Source: an uncultured Polaribacter sp. (GTDB taxonomy: Bacteria; Bacteroidota; Bacteroidia; Flavobacteriales; Flavobacteriaceae). Taken from it: 16,989 nt of DNA. The stretch is from the NCBI GenBank assembly GCA_913050305.1, contig CAJXAS010000017.1, positions 1-16,989 of the forward strand, given 5' to 3'. This document shows, one piece after another, positions 1-6,703 of this stretch. Position numbers and translations under genes: made by a program. The notes below the pieces were generated by a model that saw only the letters and a program-made list of their open reading frames with translations, was not told the DNA's origin and ran no database searches. The stretch's first letter is position 1. Every line of letters starts with the position of its first letter.

Positions 1-70
1 TTGGTGTTATATCTTGAGAGTATCCTATCGCTGCGATGCAAAACATTGCAATTGTAAGTATTTTTTTCAT
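1..70 (-). CDS. N-terminal fragment of a secreted protein (partial)
   Basis: An ATG at 70-68 opens a frame that stays open to the left edge and gives 23 residues: MKKILTIAMFCIAAIGYSQ followed by DITP. This is a standard Sec signal peptide: two or three lysines, a hydrophobic core and a probable cleavage near Tyr-Ser-Gln, a common ending in Flavobacteria. A good Bacteroidota promoter lies just upstream (101-131). The mature protein is outside the window, so its function cannot be told. It is separated from tsaB by about 300 bases and has its own promoter. Confidence 0.7.
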   Translation of the reverse strand, partial: MKKILTIAMFCIAAIGYSQDITP

Positions 71-376
71 AATTTGTTTTTTCTGATTGTGTAACTTTAT
101 TAAATATATGCTTTTTATAACAATTTCCAAACATTCACATAACATTAAATTAACATTGATTTTTACACAATAACCAGCAGATACGCTAACTACTAAACTA
201 AAAAGTATCATTGATAATAAAAAAACTTTATATATCGAAGTCTCTATTAGAAATAAAACCAAGAGTTTTTTAGAAATTCTTTACCCTTCTTTTAATACCG
301 AAAAAAAACTAACAATACCTACCTAATAATTAGACCCTACGAATACTAATAATCTAATATCTTTGTCAAGCGAAGG
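71..376. other. Long AT-rich intergenic region
   Basis: This 306-base gap holds the promoter at 101-131 and otherwise no convincing coding region, hairpin or RNA gene. The tsaB stop codon is at its right end and I find no clear intrinsic terminator for tsaB. There is a run of eight A at 301-308 (eight U on the minus-strand transcript) but no stable stem in front of it. A plus-strand TATCTTTG at 358-365 resembles a -7 box but points into the 3' end of tsaB with no open frame behind it. Confidence 0.6.
101..131 (-). promoter_or_regulatory. Promoter of the secreted-protein gene at 70
   Basis: On the minus strand a TTTG (131-128) is followed after exactly 19 bases by TATATTTA (108-101). The Bacteroidota consensus is TTTG, 17-20 bases, TAnnTTTG, so this matches except for the last base. 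The predicted start of transcription is near 95, giving a leader of about 25 nt to the ATG at 70. It is the most complete two-box promoter in the window. Confidence 0.55.
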
Positions 377-1063
377 TTAAAATGTAGGCTTCTTCTTTTT
401 TTCAGGAATTACTATAAAATCTTTTAAATAAAAAGGTTCGAAGTAGGCAACATTTTCAATATCACCTTTTTTGTATTTATCATAAGATAATATTGCCATT
501 TCCTTTGAAGAAGGAAACTTATCATCTATAAAAATAGCATTTTTATGGGTAATTATTTCTTTGCATTTATGGGCACCATCTCCTAAAAAATAAACTTTAC
601 CCCTATCTAACTCATTAGAAAAAGAAGTTTCATCTATAATTTCCGCTTTAATTTCTCTTATTTTTTTGTGTTGTTTGTCAAAAACAGCAGCGTAAACTTC
701 CATTCTTCGTGCATCTAGCATCGGCACAATTACTCCGCAATCAATAGAAGCAGCAAAAGAAAGAGATGTAAGCGTATCAATTGATATTAATGGTGCATTT
801 AAAGCAAAAGCAAGTCCTTTTGCCGCTGAAACACCAATTCTTAGTCCAGTATAAGAACCCGGACCTTTGCTTACGGCTATGGCGTTTATTTCGGATTTAG
901 AAATATTGCCTTCTTTTAGAATATTTTCTATAAAAGGATGCAAAACCTCAGCGTGCGAATAATTACCATTATTCAATTCTTTAAAAGCTATAATTTTACC
1001 ACTATCTGCAATACTTACTGAGCAGTTTTTAGTTGAAGTTTCTATGTTAAGGATTATTGCCAA
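377..1063 (-). CDS. tsaB: tRNA threonylcarbamoyladenosine biosynthesis protein TsaB
   Basis: TsaB is the ASKHA-fold partner of TsaD. With TsaE it helps transfer the threonylcarbamoyl group made by TsaC to A37 of ANN-decoding tRNAs (t6A). The protein has 228 residues, normal for the family. The N-terminal strand (ILNIETSTKNCSVSIAD, about residues 4-20) is the first phosphate-binding loop of the fold, and the hallmark GPGSYTGLRIG lies at residues 67-77. The start is TTG (1063-1061): the frame upstream reaches a stop after four codons (CAA, CAA, ATA, AAA) with no ATG, and homologues begin at this Met-Ala-Ile. A -7 box TATCTTTG sits 15 bases upstream. The gene follows tolC on the same strand but is separated by a terminator, so it is probably its own transcription unit. 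Confidence 0.95.
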   Translation of the reverse strand: MAIILNIETSTKNCSVSIADSGKIIAFKELNNGNYSHAEVLHPFIENILKEGNISKSEINAIAVSKGPGSYTGLRIGVSAAKGLAFALNAPLISIDTLTSLSFAASIDCGVIVPMLDARRMEVYAAVFDKQHKKIREIKAEIIDETSFSNELDRGKVYFLGDGAHKCKEIITHKNAIFIDDKFPSSKEMAILSYDKYKKGDIENVAYFEPFYLKDFIVIPEKKKKPTF

Positions 1064-1078
1064 TTGTTGTATTTTTTA

Positions 1079-1086
1079 CAAAGATA
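1079..1086 (-). promoter_or_regulatory. -7 box of tsaB
   Basis: TATCTTTG on the minus strand matches TAnnTTTG exactly and leaves 15 bases to the TTG start of tsaB. No TTTG is found at the expected -33 distance, because that space is taken by the tolC terminator. The box fits the TTG start and a short leader. Confidence 0.4.
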
Positions 1087-1091
1087 GTATT

Positions 1092-1135
1092 TCAAAAAAA
1101 GAAATACCTCACAGTGTTTAATTCTGTGAGGTATT
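1092..1135 (-). terminator. Rho-independent terminator of the TolC-family gene
   Basis: A perfect 12-bp inverted repeat, AATACCTCACAG (1103-1114) and its complement (1124-1135), encloses a 9-base loop. On the minus strand the stem is followed by TCTTTTTTTG. It lies 22 bases past the stop codon of the TolC-family gene and separates it from tsaB. Confidence 0.85.
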
Positions 1136-1156
1136 GTGTTTATCAGTTTTAATTAC

Positions 1157-2482
1157 TTATTCTAGAATTAATTCACCAGAATAAAACTGCAGCACTTTTG
1201 TTTTAAAAACATAATCATACTTAGAACGAATCATAGCGCTTTCTGCACTTACCAAACGTGTTCTTACTAGATCGAAATCAAACAATGTCATAGTCCCGTA
1301 ATTGTATCTTTCTTGTGCATTTTTAAATGCTTCTTTTTGTGCTGTTAAAGAAATTGTTGCGGCTTGAAATGTTTTTAAACCAGATTTTACATCTAAAAAT
1401 GCTTGCTCTATTGTTTGCTTTAATATTAATTTCTGACTTTCTAAATTCATTACAGAAACTTCTTTATTAATTAGAGACTGTGCAACTCTGTTCTTAGTTT
1501 GAAATCTGTTAAAAATTGGAATGTTAATTGAGACTCCAATATTATACCCTAAATTATCATTTAATTGATTAAAAAAATAATCGTTCGTAAAAATTTCATT
1601 AAACCTGTGACTATAGCCAGTTCCCATTCCACCAAAAGCTGTAACTGTTGGCAAAAAAGAGCCTTTTGATAATTTAATATTAAAATCTGCATTATCAATT
1701 GCTAGTTTTGCTCTTGCAATTTCTGGCATATAATCTAAAGATTTTTGAAATACTGAAGAAGAGCTCCCATATAACAAGTTCACAGATGGTGTGCCAACAT
1801 CGATTGCCGCAACATCAAAACCTTTTACAGGTTCTTGCAACAACTGTGCAATATTTAACAATGCCAAATCTAGTGCGTTCTCCTGTAAAATTACACTTTG
1901 TAAATCATTAGCTGCTGTAGATTGAAAATTTAATAGTTCTCCTTTTGCAATTGCACCAGCTTCAAATCTAGCATTTGCAGCTTCTATTTGTTTTCTGCTT
2001 ATTTCTGATTGAATTTTTGCCACTGCTAAATTTTCTTTAGCAAATAAAACATTTAAGTAGGTATTTACTACCCTTAAAGAGATGTCATTTTCTATTTTCT
2101 TTAAATCAAGTAAACTAGACTCAACCCCCAGTTGCGCTTGTTTATATGTGTTGGTATTTCTAAATCCATTAAAAATGGTAATATTAGAATTCAAATCAAA
2201 AGACGCATTAAAATTATCTGTAGATATTCTTGCATTACTAATATTATCAATAAAAGAACCAAATCCAAATCTACCTGATGAACTTCCATTTAAATTTGGT
2301 AAAAAATTACCTTTCGCAATGGCAACATTTTTTTCTGCAAGCTTTACACTTAGTTTATTTTGTTGGATAGAAATATTTTTGACTAATGCCTGATCAACAG
2401 CCTCTTTTAATGTCCACGTTTTTTGTGAAAAAGTAGCAACTGAAGTACATAATGCTACAAATAGAATGAATTTATTTTTCAA
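1157..2482 (-). CDS. TolC family outer-membrane efflux protein
   Basis: A 441-residue outer-membrane factor of the OEP/TolC family, which forms trimeric channels through the outer membrane and periplasm for RND, ABC or MFS exporters. The N-terminus is a signal peptide (MKNKFILFVALCTSVATFSQ). The mature protein opens with WTLKEAVDQALVKNISIQ, typical of the first OEP helix, and the two OEP repeats are visible as long amphipathic helices (about residues 25-215 and 240-430). RYNYGTMTLFDFDLVRTRL near 392-410 is the usual second-repeat motif. The start is TTG (2482-2480); a stop lies two codons upstream and no ATG is available. No membrane-fusion protein or pump gene adjoins it, so its substrate cannot be inferred. 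The upstream neighbour is the copper-assembly cluster on the same strand. Confidence 0.92.
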   Translation of the reverse strand: MKNKFILFVALCTSVATFSQKTWTLKEAVDQALVKNISIQQNKLSVKLAEKNVAIAKGNFLPNLNGSSSGRFGFGSFIDNISNARISTDNFNASFDLNSNITIFNGFRNTNTYKQAQLGVESSLLDLKKIENDISLRVVNTYLNVLFAKENLAVAKIQSEISRKQIEAANARFEAGAIAKGELLNFQSTAANDLQSVILQENALDLALLNIAQLLQEPVKGFDVAAIDVGTPSVNLLYGSSSSVFQKSLDYMPEIARAKLAIDNADFNIKLSKGSFLPTVTAFGGMGTGYSHRFNEIFTNDYFFNQLNDNLGYNIGVSINIPIFNRFQTKNRVAQSLINKEVSVMNLESQKLILKQTIEQAFLDVKSGLKTFQAATISLTAQKEAFKNAQERYNYGTMTLFDFDLVRTRLVSAESAMIRSKYDYVFKTKVLQFYSGELILE

Positions 2483-2524
2483 AATTTACAAATTTTATAT
2501 AATGTTAACTAATGGTAAGACGAA

Positions 2525-2532
2525 CAAAAATA
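2525..2532 (-). promoter_or_regulatory. Candidate -7 box of the TolC-family gene
   Basis: TATTTTTG on the minus strand matches TAnnTTTG and lies 42 bases before the TTG start. There is no TTTG at the proper -33 distance. No terminator is visible between the preceding 73-residue gene and this gene, so readthrough from the copper-assembly cluster is also possible. Confidence 0.3.
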
Positions 2533-2566
2533 AAATATGTTACAGGGTTTTACTCTTATTTCAATG

Positions 2567-2788
2567 TTAATTATTTACCTTCTTATTATAGCGATAAATA
2601 GTGAAAAATAAAAGACCAATTAAAAGATAAGGAAAAACCATAAGGTACGTAATACCACTATTTACACCTTCAGCCATCGAAATATCTCCATTTTCTACAA
2701 CCGCTTTACACATTGCACATTGAGAAAACATAGTTTTTGAAGTAAAAAAAATCAACAATAAGATAACAAGTGTTTTGTTTTTAAACAT
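2567..2788 (-). CDS. Small secreted/membrane protein with a Cys-Ala-Met-Cys motif
   Basis: This 73-residue protein has a signal peptide (residues 1-23, ending Phe-Ser-Gln), then CAMCKAVVENGD with cysteines at 24 and 27 and a methionine at 26, then a transmembrane helix (about 46-66) and a short basic tail (RYNKKVNN). Cleavage after Gln23 would leave Cys24 as the mature N-terminus. It is the last cistron of the SCO/DUF420 cluster and overlaps the DUF420 gene by 8 bases, so the two are likely translationally coupled. I know of no assigned function. The thiol-and-thioether motif facing the periplasm, and the neighbours, suggest copper binding or redox assistance in oxidase assembly; that is inference. 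The ATG at 2788-2786 is the only reasonable start. Confidence 0.8.
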   Translation of the reverse strand: MFKNKTLVILLLIFFTSKTMFSQCAMCKAVVENGDISMAEGVNSGITYLMVFPYLLIGLLFFTIYRYNKKVNN

Positions 2789-3320
2789 AATAAGGGGATA
2801 TCATTAAATATACTATAACGCCAGTAACGGCAACATATAACCAAATAGGAAAGGTTTTCTTTGCTATTTTTTTATGCTCGGTGAAAAGCCCAAGTTTTGC
2901 CTTCATGTAGGTAATCAACACCAAAGGAATTACAATTACAGACAAAACAATGTGCGTAATTAAAATAAAATAATAAACATACTTTATAAGTCCTTCACCA
3001 CCAAAAGAGGTCGAATCTGAAGTCATATGGTATGCTATATACATTAGTAAAAACAACAAAGAACAAGCTATTGCTGCAGTATTTAATTGCTCATGTAATT
3101 TTTTATTTCCTTTTTTTATAGCGATAACTGCTGCTATTAATAACACTGCAGTTAGCCCATTTATAGACGCATAGATTGGCGGAAGAAATTTTAACGGAGC
3201 TACATCAAACCCCAAACTTCTTAGATTAACACCAAATAAAGCCGCTACAGCTATTGGAATTATTACAGACAATGCCGTAATAATTTTTTTATACTTTTTT
3301 TCTTGTGCTAAATTATTCAT
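2781..3320 (-). CDS. DUF420 membrane protein, CtaM-like oxidase assembly factor
   Basis: A 179-residue membrane protein of the DUF420 family, with about five hydrophobic segments (roughly 13-31, 47-68, 82-99, 113-137 and 158-174). Family members include Bacillus subtilis YozB and the staphylococcal protein called CtaM, both implicated in making functional heme-copper oxidases. Four histidines, His76, His98, His123 and His149, lie at or near membrane edges and are candidates for metal or heme contact. The gene overlaps the SCO gene upstream by 8 bases and the CAMC mini-protein gene downstream by 8 bases. The family call is strong; the assembly role here is inferred from the family and from the neighbouring oxidase genes. 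Confidence 0.88.
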   Translation of the reverse strand: MNNLAQEKKYKKIITALSVIIPIAVAALFGVNLRSLGFDVAPLKFLPPIYASINGLTAVLLIAAVIAIKKGNKKLHEQLNTAAIACSLLFLLMYIAYHMTSDSTSFGGEGLIKYVYYFILITHIVLSVIVIPLVLITYMKAKLGLFTEHKKIAKKTFPIWLYVAVTGVIVYLMISPYYV

Positions 3321-3987
3321 TCAGTAATATTTTAATGTCTTCTTTTATTTCTTTTATTTGATCTGGAAAACCATTATCTTCTAGAGCGTTATAATAAATA
3401 ATTGTGTTTCCGTTTTCGTCTTTTCTAGAACGAATAAATCCGTCTTTATCTACCAAAGCAAAATAACCAGAGTGTTCAAATCCGCCGTGTTCTTCTTCCC
3501 CTTTTCCTGCATATAATTGAAACCCTTGTTTTGCTAATGCATACACCATATCATCAGATTTACCTGTAAGTAAATGCCAATTTCTATGCGTGATTCTATT
3601 TATCTGTGCATATTCCTTTAAAACTTCTGGTGTGTCTATTTCTGGTGTAATAGAGATTGAAGCAATTCCAAAATTTGGATTGCCAAAAAAGGCATCCTGA
3701 ATGGTCACCATTTTTTGATTCATTATTGGACAAATACTTGGACATGTTGAAAAGAAAAACTCTACTACATATACCTTACCCTCATAATTTTTATTTGTAA
3801 TTGTTTTCCCTTCTTGATTTATGAATTCAAACTCAGGTACCTTTCTTTTTTGAGGGTTTGCTTCATTCGTTTTTAAATATTCTAACGTGGTATCTGCTTT
3901 AAACCTATCTACTACTTTTGGTACCGTATAAATACCAAATAATAAAATAATAAATGCAATACCTATATATGAATACTTCTTTTTCAT
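3313..3987 (-). CDS. SCO family copper chaperone (SCO1/SenC/PrrC)
   Basis: SCO proteins are membrane-anchored thioredoxin-fold proteins that deliver copper to the CuA centre of oxidase subunit II or act as its thiol reductase. The protein has 224 residues, with an N-terminal anchor at about 7-22. All three expected copper ligands are present: Cys82 and Cys86 in TCPSICP (the CxxxC motif) and His172 in FEHSGYFALVD. Fold landmarks include DTPEVLKEYA (118-127) and LVDKDGFIR (178-186). The gene overlaps its upstream neighbour by 4 bases (ATGA) and DUF420 downstream by 8, so it belongs to a tightly coupled operon just after the oxidase operon. The catalytic subunits it would serve are not in the window. 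Confidence 0.94.
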   Translation of the reverse strand: MKKKYSYIGIAFIILLFGIYTVPKVVDRFKADTTLEYLKTNEANPQKRKVPEFEFINQEGKTITNKNYEGKVYVVEFFFSTCPSICPIMNQKMVTIQDAFFGNPNFGIASISITPEIDTPEVLKEYAQINRITHRNWHLLTGKSDDMVYALAKQGFQLYAGKGEEEHGGFEHSGYFALVDKDGFIRSRKDENGNTIIYYNALEDNGFPDQIKEIKEDIKILLNE

Positions 3988-4643
3988 AAGCCTACTTCTT
4001 TTCTATCTGCTTTATTTTTATTTTTAAATGCAGCATAATATTCATAATAGAGTACGTTTATATCATCTTTCATTATTTTCTTTAATTCTGCAACAGAATT
4101 CATATCATATCCAACTAGTTTCCTTTGTTTCTTTTCTTCATCGTCTGTACGCTCTCTTAAATATCCATTTTTATCCACTATAAAAGCATCAGAGGTATAA
4201 AAATCATCTAAAGAAGTATTCGTTTTAAAGCTGTCAAAAAATGTGTTTATATTTTCTCTAGAACCGGCTGTAAACTTCCACTTTGCCATATCTGTGAAAG
4301 CACCAAGTTCTTTTTTAAAGCTTAAGACTTCTTTGTCGGTACCTTTAGGGTAAATCGCAATAATTTGAAAATCATTATGTTCAATAAACTTTTTATAAAT
4401 ATTTTGATTCAAATTAAATACACCTCCCTTATTATTAGCAATATCACCTCCTAAAAAACAAATTAAAGAAACTTTATTTTTTAATGTTTTTGTTGAATCA
4501 ACTATTGAGATATCTAAAGTATTCTCGCCATAGATTGGTAGTTTAGCAGCGTTATTTATTCCTGTTGACAGCAATAAAAAACACATCAGTGGAAAAATAA
4601 ATAGTAAAAATAAAACGATTCTTTTTTTAGTGAAAAATTTCAT
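3984..4643 (-). CDS. SCO-like thioredoxin-fold protein without copper ligands
   Basis: A 219-residue protein with an N-terminal membrane anchor (about 9-27) and a probable periplasmic domain. I see a SCO-like layout aligned to the next gene: the strand before the active site (VSLICFLGGDIANN, 58-71), a central strand (FQIIAIYPKGTDKEV, 92-106), WKFTAGSRENINTFF (122-136) in place of WHLLTGKSDDMVYAL, and AFIVDKNGYLRER (153-165) in place of ALVDKDGFIRSR. The CxxxC motif is gone (only Cys21 in the anchor and Cys62), and the position of the copper-ligand histidine is Asp152. It cannot be a standard SCO copper donor. It is the first gene of the cluster and shares a 4-base ATGA overlap with the real SCO gene, so the two are probably made together and may act as partners. 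The SCO relationship is by eye and should be tested by profile search. Confidence 0.8.
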   Translation of the reverse strand: MKFFTKKRIVLFLLFIFPLMCFLLLSTGINNAAKLPIYGENTLDISIVDSTKTLKNKVSLICFLGGDIANNKGGVFNLNQNIYKKFIEHNDFQIIAIYPKGTDKEVLSFKKELGAFTDMAKWKFTAGSRENINTFFDSFKTNTSLDDFYTSDAFIVDKNGYLRERTDDEEKKQRKLVGYDMNSVAELKKIMKDDINVLYYEYYAAFKNKNKADRKEVGL

Positions 4644-4674
4644 AATTCTCTTTTAGTGTGTACCTTTTATGTAT

Positions 4675-4701
4675 AAAAAAAGGTGGTTAAAACCACCTTT
4701 T
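4675..4701 (-). terminator. Terminator of the oxidase subunit operon
   Basis: The inverted repeat AAAAGGTGGTT (4678-4688) and its complement (4691-4701) forms a GGTGG/CCACC hairpin. On the minus strand it is followed by a run of seven T (CCACCTTTTTTTATAC). It lies 11 bases past the subunit IV stop and separates the oxidase operon from the SCO cluster. Confidence 0.85.
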
Positions 4702-4712
4702 AAAATTTTATA

Positions 4713-5051
4713 TTACCATTTTACAAGTGGTGATAATGTATCGAATATGTAGCCTCCTTCAAATAAAAACAGTGTGACGAGATATGAGATTAAAAAGACG
4801 GCAGACCAAACAATAGAGCGTCTAAGCCATTTCTTCTCTCCTTCTAAGTGCATAAAAACCCATGCAATTCCATATGCTTTTGCTAGTGTTAAAATGATGA
4901 AAATCCAATTTAACCAACTTGTACCCATGCCTTGTAAATGCAAAGCTGCAGGTTTAAGAATACCTAGGTATACTTCTACTATTGTTATAAAAGAAAGGAT
5001 ACCAAAAACTATCCATATTCTTTTTGTATTCGATTCGTGCGCGTGTGCCAT
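4713..5051 (-). CDS. Cytochrome c oxidase subunit IV family protein
   Basis: A 112-residue membrane protein of the prokaryotic oxidase subunit IV family (CtaF/CyoD type). It has three predicted helices at about 13-31, 47-67 and 79-98. A histidine-containing start (MAHAHESNTKRIW) and AKAYGIAWVFMHLEGEKKW (57-75) are typical. Subunit IV stabilises the oxidase core and is not catalytic. It is the last gene of the ctaB-COX3-COX3-COX4 operon: 20 bases after the long subunit III gene and directly before a terminator. The length is normal. Confidence 0.88.
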   Translation of the reverse strand: MAHAHESNTKRIWIVFGILSFITIVEVYLGILKPAALHLQGMGTSWLNWIFIILTLAKAYGIAWVFMHLEGEKKWLRRSIVWSAVFLISYLVTLFLFEGGYIFDTLSPLVKW

Positions 5052-5071
5052 TTCTTCTATTTATTTTTTTG

Positions 5072-6052
5072 TTATACTAAGTAAAAAAAGGTAAATACAA
5101 ATACCCAAACTAAATCTACAAAGTGCCAGTATAAACCAACTTTTTCTACCATTTCGTAATGTCCTCTTTTCTCATAAGTTCCTAAGATTACATTAAAGAA
5201 AATAATAATATTAATTGCAATTCCAGACACTACGTGAAAACCGTGAAAACCAGTAATAAAGAAAAAGGCATCTGCAAAAATTGTATTACCATATTCGTTT
5301 TCCTCTAAATTAGCGCCTTCTACAACTCTATCTGTTCTTGCTAGCATTGCAGAACCTGCTTCTCTAGAAAGAATTGTTTTTTGTTTCTTATCTAAATCTA
5401 TTAATTCTGTTCTTACTTGAATTTCAGGATTTGCATTATACGCTTGAATTACTTGTGCTACAGAATAATTAGCAATTGTACCCTCCTCTTCAAACCATAA
5501 TCCGTTTTTCTTAGTATGCTGAACTCTACCGTCTGTTCTGTTACCAATAACAAAATCTGCCAAAGCAATTTGTTTACCATCTTTTACAAACTGTAACAAC
5601 TTACCTTCCGTTGTTTTTACAGCCCCATAAGACCCTTTAATAAAAGTATTCCATTCCCAAGCTTGTGAGCCTACAAAAATAATACCTCCAATAATCGTAG
5701 CAAACATATACCAAGCTACTTTATTCTTTTTCATTTGATGACCAGCGTCTACCGCTAACACCATTGTTACAGAAGAAAAAATCAAGATAAACGTCATAAT
5801 TGCAACGTAAATCATTGGAAAATCTCCGTGCACAAAAGGTACGTGCGTAAAAACCTCATCTGCAATTGGCCAAGTGTCTATAAACTTAAAACGTGTTAAC
5901 CCATAAGCAGCTAAAAAACCAGAAAAAGTTAATGCATCTGATAGGATAAAATACCACATCATCATTTTACCATAACTAGCGCCAAATGGTTTCCCACCTC
6001 CGCCATTCCAGATATCCTTTTTGTCAGTTGGTACAGCAATATTTGCTTCCAT
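5072..6052 (-). CDS. Cytochrome c oxidase subunit III with a large hydrophilic insertion
   Basis: A 326-residue heme-copper oxidase subunit III. Helices lie at about 31-52, 78-101 and 113-131, then again at 260-290 and 308-325. Recognisable motifs are YFILSDALTFSGFLAAYGL (34-52), SQAWEWNTFI (129-138), ITGFHGFHVVSG (266-277) and YWHFVDLVWVFVF (308-320). Between SQAWEW and the TGFHGFHV helix there is a hydrophilic stretch of about 120 residues (137-258), where ordinary subunit III proteins have a short loop; this explains the length compared with the usual 190-270. The insertion faces outward by the positive-inside pattern as I read it. The gene lies 57 bases after the second subunit III gene and 20 before subunit IV. 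Confidence 0.93.
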   Translation of the reverse strand: MEANIAVPTDKKDIWNGGGGKPFGASYGKMMMWYFILSDALTFSGFLAAYGLTRFKFIDTWPIADEVFTHVPFVHGDFPMIYVAIMTFILIFSSVTMVLAVDAGHQMKKNKVAWYMFATIIGGIIFVGSQAWEWNTFIKGSYGAVKTTEGKLLQFVKDGKQIALADFVIGNRTDGRVQHTKKNGLWFEEEGTIANYSVAQVIQAYNANPEIQVRTELIDLDKKQKTILSREAGSAMLARTDRVVEGANLEENEYGNTIFADAFFFITGFHGFHVVSGIAINIIIFFNVILGTYEKRGHYEMVEKVGLYWHFVDLVWVFVFTFFYLV

Positions 6053-6109
6053 AAATGTATTCTATTGATTGAATGTTAAAAATAGTTTTGCAAAATTAAT
6101 CATTTTTCA

Positions 6110-6694
6110 TCACCTAATAAAATAGAAAAAGAAAAATAGATAAATCCATAGTATATCTACAAAATGCCAGAAGATTGCACCGAGTTCAAACCCCAGTAAA
6201 TCATTTGGTTTGTACTTATATTTAAAATGATTATAAATAACAACAAAAAGTACAATTACACCAGCCAATAGGTGTAAAACGTGCATTAACGTGATGCCAA
6301 TTATAAACGATGTAGACACTGTACTTCCTGGTCCAGTAAAATACAGGCCTAAGCCTTTAAGTTCATTAAAGCCTTCGTATTGTTGCCAAATAAAACCAAT
6401 TCCTAGAAATAAAGTTACCACTAGTAATATAAGTGACATCTGTCTTTTTTCTTGCTTCAAAAATCTTTGAGACAAGATTATTGTAATGCTGCTAGCAACT
6501 ATTAAAAAAGTACTAATATAAAAAGCATCAGGCAAATCAAAAGTTACCCAATCATCTCTTTCCATACTAATTACGTATGCACTTGTTAAGCCTGCAAAAA
6601 ACATCACCATACTTATCATAGAAACCCACAACATTGGTTTTCCAGATTTTCTTCTGTTAGCAGTTTTTTCTTGTTCTAATGTTTGTTCTACCAT
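6110..6694 (-). CDS. Heme-copper oxidase subunit III (short paralogue)
   Basis: A 194-residue subunit III protein with five helices, at about 21-41, 58-75, 85-103, 124-153 and 171-193. Motifs include FAGLTSAYVIS (33-43), IGFIWQQYEGFNEL (99-112), GITLMHVLHLLAG (134-146) and FWHFVDILWIYLFFFFYF (175-192). It lacks the long loop of its neighbour. Having two subunit III genes in a row is usual in the Bacteroidota; they may both sit in one oxidase. It starts 9 bases after the ctaB stop and is almost certainly co-transcribed and co-translated with it. The ATG at 6694-6692 is followed by a polar tail typical of the family. Confidence 0.9.
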   Translation of the reverse strand: MVEQTLEQEKTANRRKSGKPMLWVSMISMVMFFAGLTSAYVISMERDDWVTFDLPDAFYISTFLIVASSITIILSQRFLKQEKRQMSLILLVVTLFLGIGFIWQQYEGFNELKGLGLYFTGPGSTVSTSFIIGITLMHVLHLLAGVIVLFVVIYNHFKYKYKPNDLLGFELGAIFWHFVDILWIYLFFFFYFIR

Positions 6695-6703
6695 CTTCCT
6701 TTT

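Noticed and set aside
358..365. Plus-strand TATCTTTG as a promoter for an antisense RNA of tsaB
   Set aside because: It lacks a -33 element and nothing is coded behind it (the next ATG is followed at once by a stop); a chance match is likely in AT-rich DNA.
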